From NCBI GenBank assembly GCA_003602475.1, contig QQSC01000039.1:1-32932 (forward strand): DNA of 32,932 nt, written 5' to 3'. A model generated the notes under the pieces. The model made no database searches and was not told the DNA's origin. It saw only the letters and a program-made list of their open reading frames with translations. This DNA is from Candidatus Poseidoniales archaeon (GTDB taxonomy: Archaea; Thermoplasmatota; Poseidoniia; Poseidoniales; Poseidoniaceae). Each line of letters begins with the position of its first letter. Position 1 is the stretch's first letter. A program made the translations under genes and the position numbers. Shown here piece by piece: positions 31,254 to 32,932 of this stretch.

Positions 31254-32932
31254 ACCGACGGACCGCCTTGTCGTTGTTGGTGCTGCTCGTCCTCAGTTAT
31301 GCTGCACCCGTGAGTTGGGGCACCGAAACCACCACAACCTCTTCACCGCCTCCTTGCAACGCCGACCGAACCAACTGGACCATTGGCCTCTTGATGTGCA
31401 CGGAAGAAGCCACCGTTGACTATGTGTTGATGGCTCCTATACCCTCAAACACCACCTACCTCATCGACCAAGAAGGACGGCAGATCAACAGTTGGACCTC
31501 ACCAGGCGGTTACCGGCCTGCTCTTTCTGCGTACTTGTTGCCTGATGGCAGCCTGTTGAGAACTGGAAACATGGGTGATGAGGCAGTTGGGAATTTTTCG
31601 GGTGGAGGCACCGGTGGTGTCATCGAACGCTTGGCGTGGGACGGCACACTGATGTGGTCGTGGAATTATTCATCCGAGGACCGAATTTTGCACCACGACA
31701 TTGAACCCATGCCCAACGGCAACATACTGGCCATCGCATGGGAAGAAATACCCGAGGAAGAGGCGTTAGCGGTTGGTCGCAACCCTGCGTTTGCGAGCGA
31801 TTCACCCAACGGGCAAAACAACGTTTGGCCCGATCACATCATCGAAATTGAACCCGTGGGCACCAACGATGCCAACATCGTTTGGGAATGGCGTGCTTGG
31901 GATCATCTCGTTCAAGATTTCAACGAATCGTTGCCAAATTACGGCGAGATCGCCGACCATCCCCGTCGACTCAACGTCAATCACATCGGTGGCACTGGAA
32001 ACAGTGCTGGCCGGGCGGACTGGATGCACTGCAACGGGATTGATTACAACGAATTGCTGGACCAAATTGCACTCTCCTGTCGAAGCATGAACGAGATTTA
32101 CATCATCGACCACAGCACCACGACCGAGGAAGCCTCCACCAGCCTGGGTGGAAATTCAGGCTTTGGGGGTGATTTCCTTTACCGCTGGGGGAACCCCCAA
32201 GTGTACAACAGAGGAGATTGGAGTCATCAGCGATTCTACGCCCAACACGATGTCCAATGGGTCAACCAAGGTCATCCATTCGAAGGGGGTCTCATGGTGT
32301 TCAACAATGGAAACGGTCGAGCCGTGCCTTACTCCTCTGTGGACATCGTGATGCCACAAATGAACGAAAGCGGTTACATCTTGAACCAAAACTCAACCTT
32401 TGGTCCGATGGAACTAGCTTGGACATGGGACCGAGGCGAAGACATCTATTCTGCATCTGTATCCGGGGCACAGGCCCTGTCAAACGGTCACGTGCTGGTC
32501 ACTCAAGGAACCAAGGGCACCATGTACGAAATCAACCGCACCGGTGAAATCGTCTGGCACTATGTTAACCCGATTGGCCCCGATGGAGCCCATCCGCAGG
32601 GCGAGGCTGTACCTGATGGCAACCGTGCGGGCACCACCCTCAACGCTGTGTTCAAAGCCACGCACTACACGGCATCTTACATTGAAAGCATGAACGTGAA
32701 CATCACCGTTGGAACGTACCTTGAATCGTGGCATGACGCCTGTCCCCAGACACAAGCATGGGGGTTGGACGCCAACGGTGATGGTTGCGTGGACGATACC
32801 GATGGAGACGGCGTCCCCGACCACCTCGATGCATGCTCGGAAGGCCCGGACGATGTCGACGAAGATGCAGACGGTGTGCCGGATGCTTGCGATGAAGTTG
32901 TTGACAACGATGGGGATGGCGTGCCCAACACA
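31250..32932 (+). CDS. Secreted aryl-sulfate sulfotransferase-like protein with TSP3 repeats (3' end outside window)
   Basis: ATG 31250 overlaps the upstream stop and starts a signal peptide (RRTALSLLVLLVLSYAAPVSWG). The ectodomain is an ASST-type beta-propeller: HHDIEPMPNGNILAIAWE, WPDHIIEI, DWMHCNGIDYN, EIYIIDHSTTTEEA, FLYRWGNPQVYN, QHDVQWV and VFNNGNGR. The His and Arg in these blocks correspond to the catalytic set of PF05935/PF14269 enzymes, which pass sulfate between phenolic compounds without PAPS. From about residue 500 (32761 on) Asp-rich TSP3 repeats begin and continue past the window. 561 codons are visible, in frame to the last base. The true substrate is not predictable. Confidence 0.85.
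   Translation, partial: MNRRTALSLLVLLVLSYAAPVSWGTETTTTSSPPPCNADRTNWTIGLLMCTEEATVDYVLMAPIPSNTTYLIDQEGRQINSWTSPGGYRPALSAYLLPDGSLLRTGNMGDEAVGNFSGGGTGGVIERLAWDGTLMWSWNYSSEDRILHHDIEPMPNGNILAIAWEEIPEEEALAVGRNPAFASDSPNGQNNVWPDHIIEIEPVGTNDANIVWEWRAWDHLVQDFNESLPNYGEIADHPRRLNVNHIGGTGNSAGRADWMHCNGIDYNELLDQIALSCRSMNEIYIIDHSTTTEEASTSLGGNSGFGGDFLYRWGNPQVYNRGDWSHQRFYAQHDVQWVNQGHPFEGGLMVFNNGNGRAVPYSSVDIVMPQMNESGYILNQNSTFGPMELAWTWDRGEDIYSASVSGAQALSNGHVLVTQGTKGTMYEINRTGEIVWHYVNPIGPDGAHPQGEAVPDGNRAGTTLNAVFKATHYTASYIESMNVNITVGTYLESWHDACPQTQAWGLDANGDGCVDDTDGDGVPDHLDACSEGPDDVDEDADGVPDACDEVVDNDGDGVPNT
32761..32932 (+). repeat. Start of a TSP3 calcium-binding repeat array in the sulfotransferase-like gene
   Basis: The translation has DANGDGCVDDTDGDGVPDH, then DACSEGPDDVDEDADGVPDAC, then DNDGDGVPNT at the window edge. 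These are TSP3 units of the same type as in the giant protein at 22435-26862. The number of repeats cannot be seen. Confidence 0.8.

Overview
The window looks like a piece of a planktonic euryarchaeal genome, most likely Marine Group II (Candidatus Poseidoniales). The core genes are archaeal: an FttA/aCPSF1-type KH-metallo-beta-lactamase ribonuclease, a proteasome beta subunit, archaeal TrpRS and AsnRS, ribosomal protein S3Ae, a ZPR1 zinc-finger protein, archaeal SepF and a COG1325-type RNA-binding protein. They sit among genes of bacterial type (Ni-superoxide dismutase with its maturation protease, PlsC acyltransferase, ThyA/FolA, parvulin, aryl-sulfate sulfotransferase) and very large secreted proteins with C-terminal anchors. 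This mixture, the compact layout and the calcium-binding thrombospondin-type-3 repeats fit MGII. The lineage call is an inference; there is no rRNA gene to settle it.

Layout. 1-5149: the probable tail of a membrane protein on the + strand, then a 1680-residue signal-peptide/TM-anchored surface protein on the - strand. 5241-7815: rpiA, tRNA-Lys(CTT), then the - strand cluster arcC-sodN-sodX. 7919-12432: asnS, a zinc-ribbon microprotein, a HAD phosphatase, two divergent GT2-type glycosyltransferases, a parvulin and tRNA-Pro(TGG). 12465-16486: a zinc-ribbon protein, a pyruvoyl-arginine-decarboxylase-like protein that lacks the self-cleavage serines, a small membrane protein, fttA and psmB. 16580-20546: sepF-ZPR1 on +, trpS and a secreted anchored protein on -. 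20666-22230: plsC and an unknown gene. 22435-26862: a 1475-residue RCC1-TSP3-RCC1 surface protein whose gene is bracketed by two copies of a 41-bp direct repeat. 27190-30662: thyA-folA on +, and S3Ae(-SAP), a nucleoside phosphorylase and a MazG-like pyrophosphohydrolase on -. 30807-32932: an RNA-binding protein translationally coupled to an aryl-sulfate sulfotransferase-like protein that runs off the window end inside its TSP3 repeats.

How the genes work together. thyA, folA, mazG-like and the nucleoside phosphorylase form a nucleotide-supply/salvage neighbourhood. sodN and sodX form a substrate/maturase pair for superoxide removal. S3Ae, the RNA-binding protein, FttA, the proteasome, two synthetases and two tRNAs are information-processing or turnover genes. 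The large anchored proteins would coat the cell surface. Genes are packed tightly: there are ATGA/GTGA start-stop overlaps, and convergent pairs end on shared palindromic stops (TGATCA twice, CTAG once). Short oligo-T tracts follow several - strand stops, as expected where termination depends on U-rich transcript ends.

The points most worth following are the S3Ae-SAP fusion, the arginine-decarboxylase-like pseudoenzyme, the direct repeat flanking the giant RCC1/TSP3 gene, the archaeal Ni-SOD pair, and PlsC in an archaeon.
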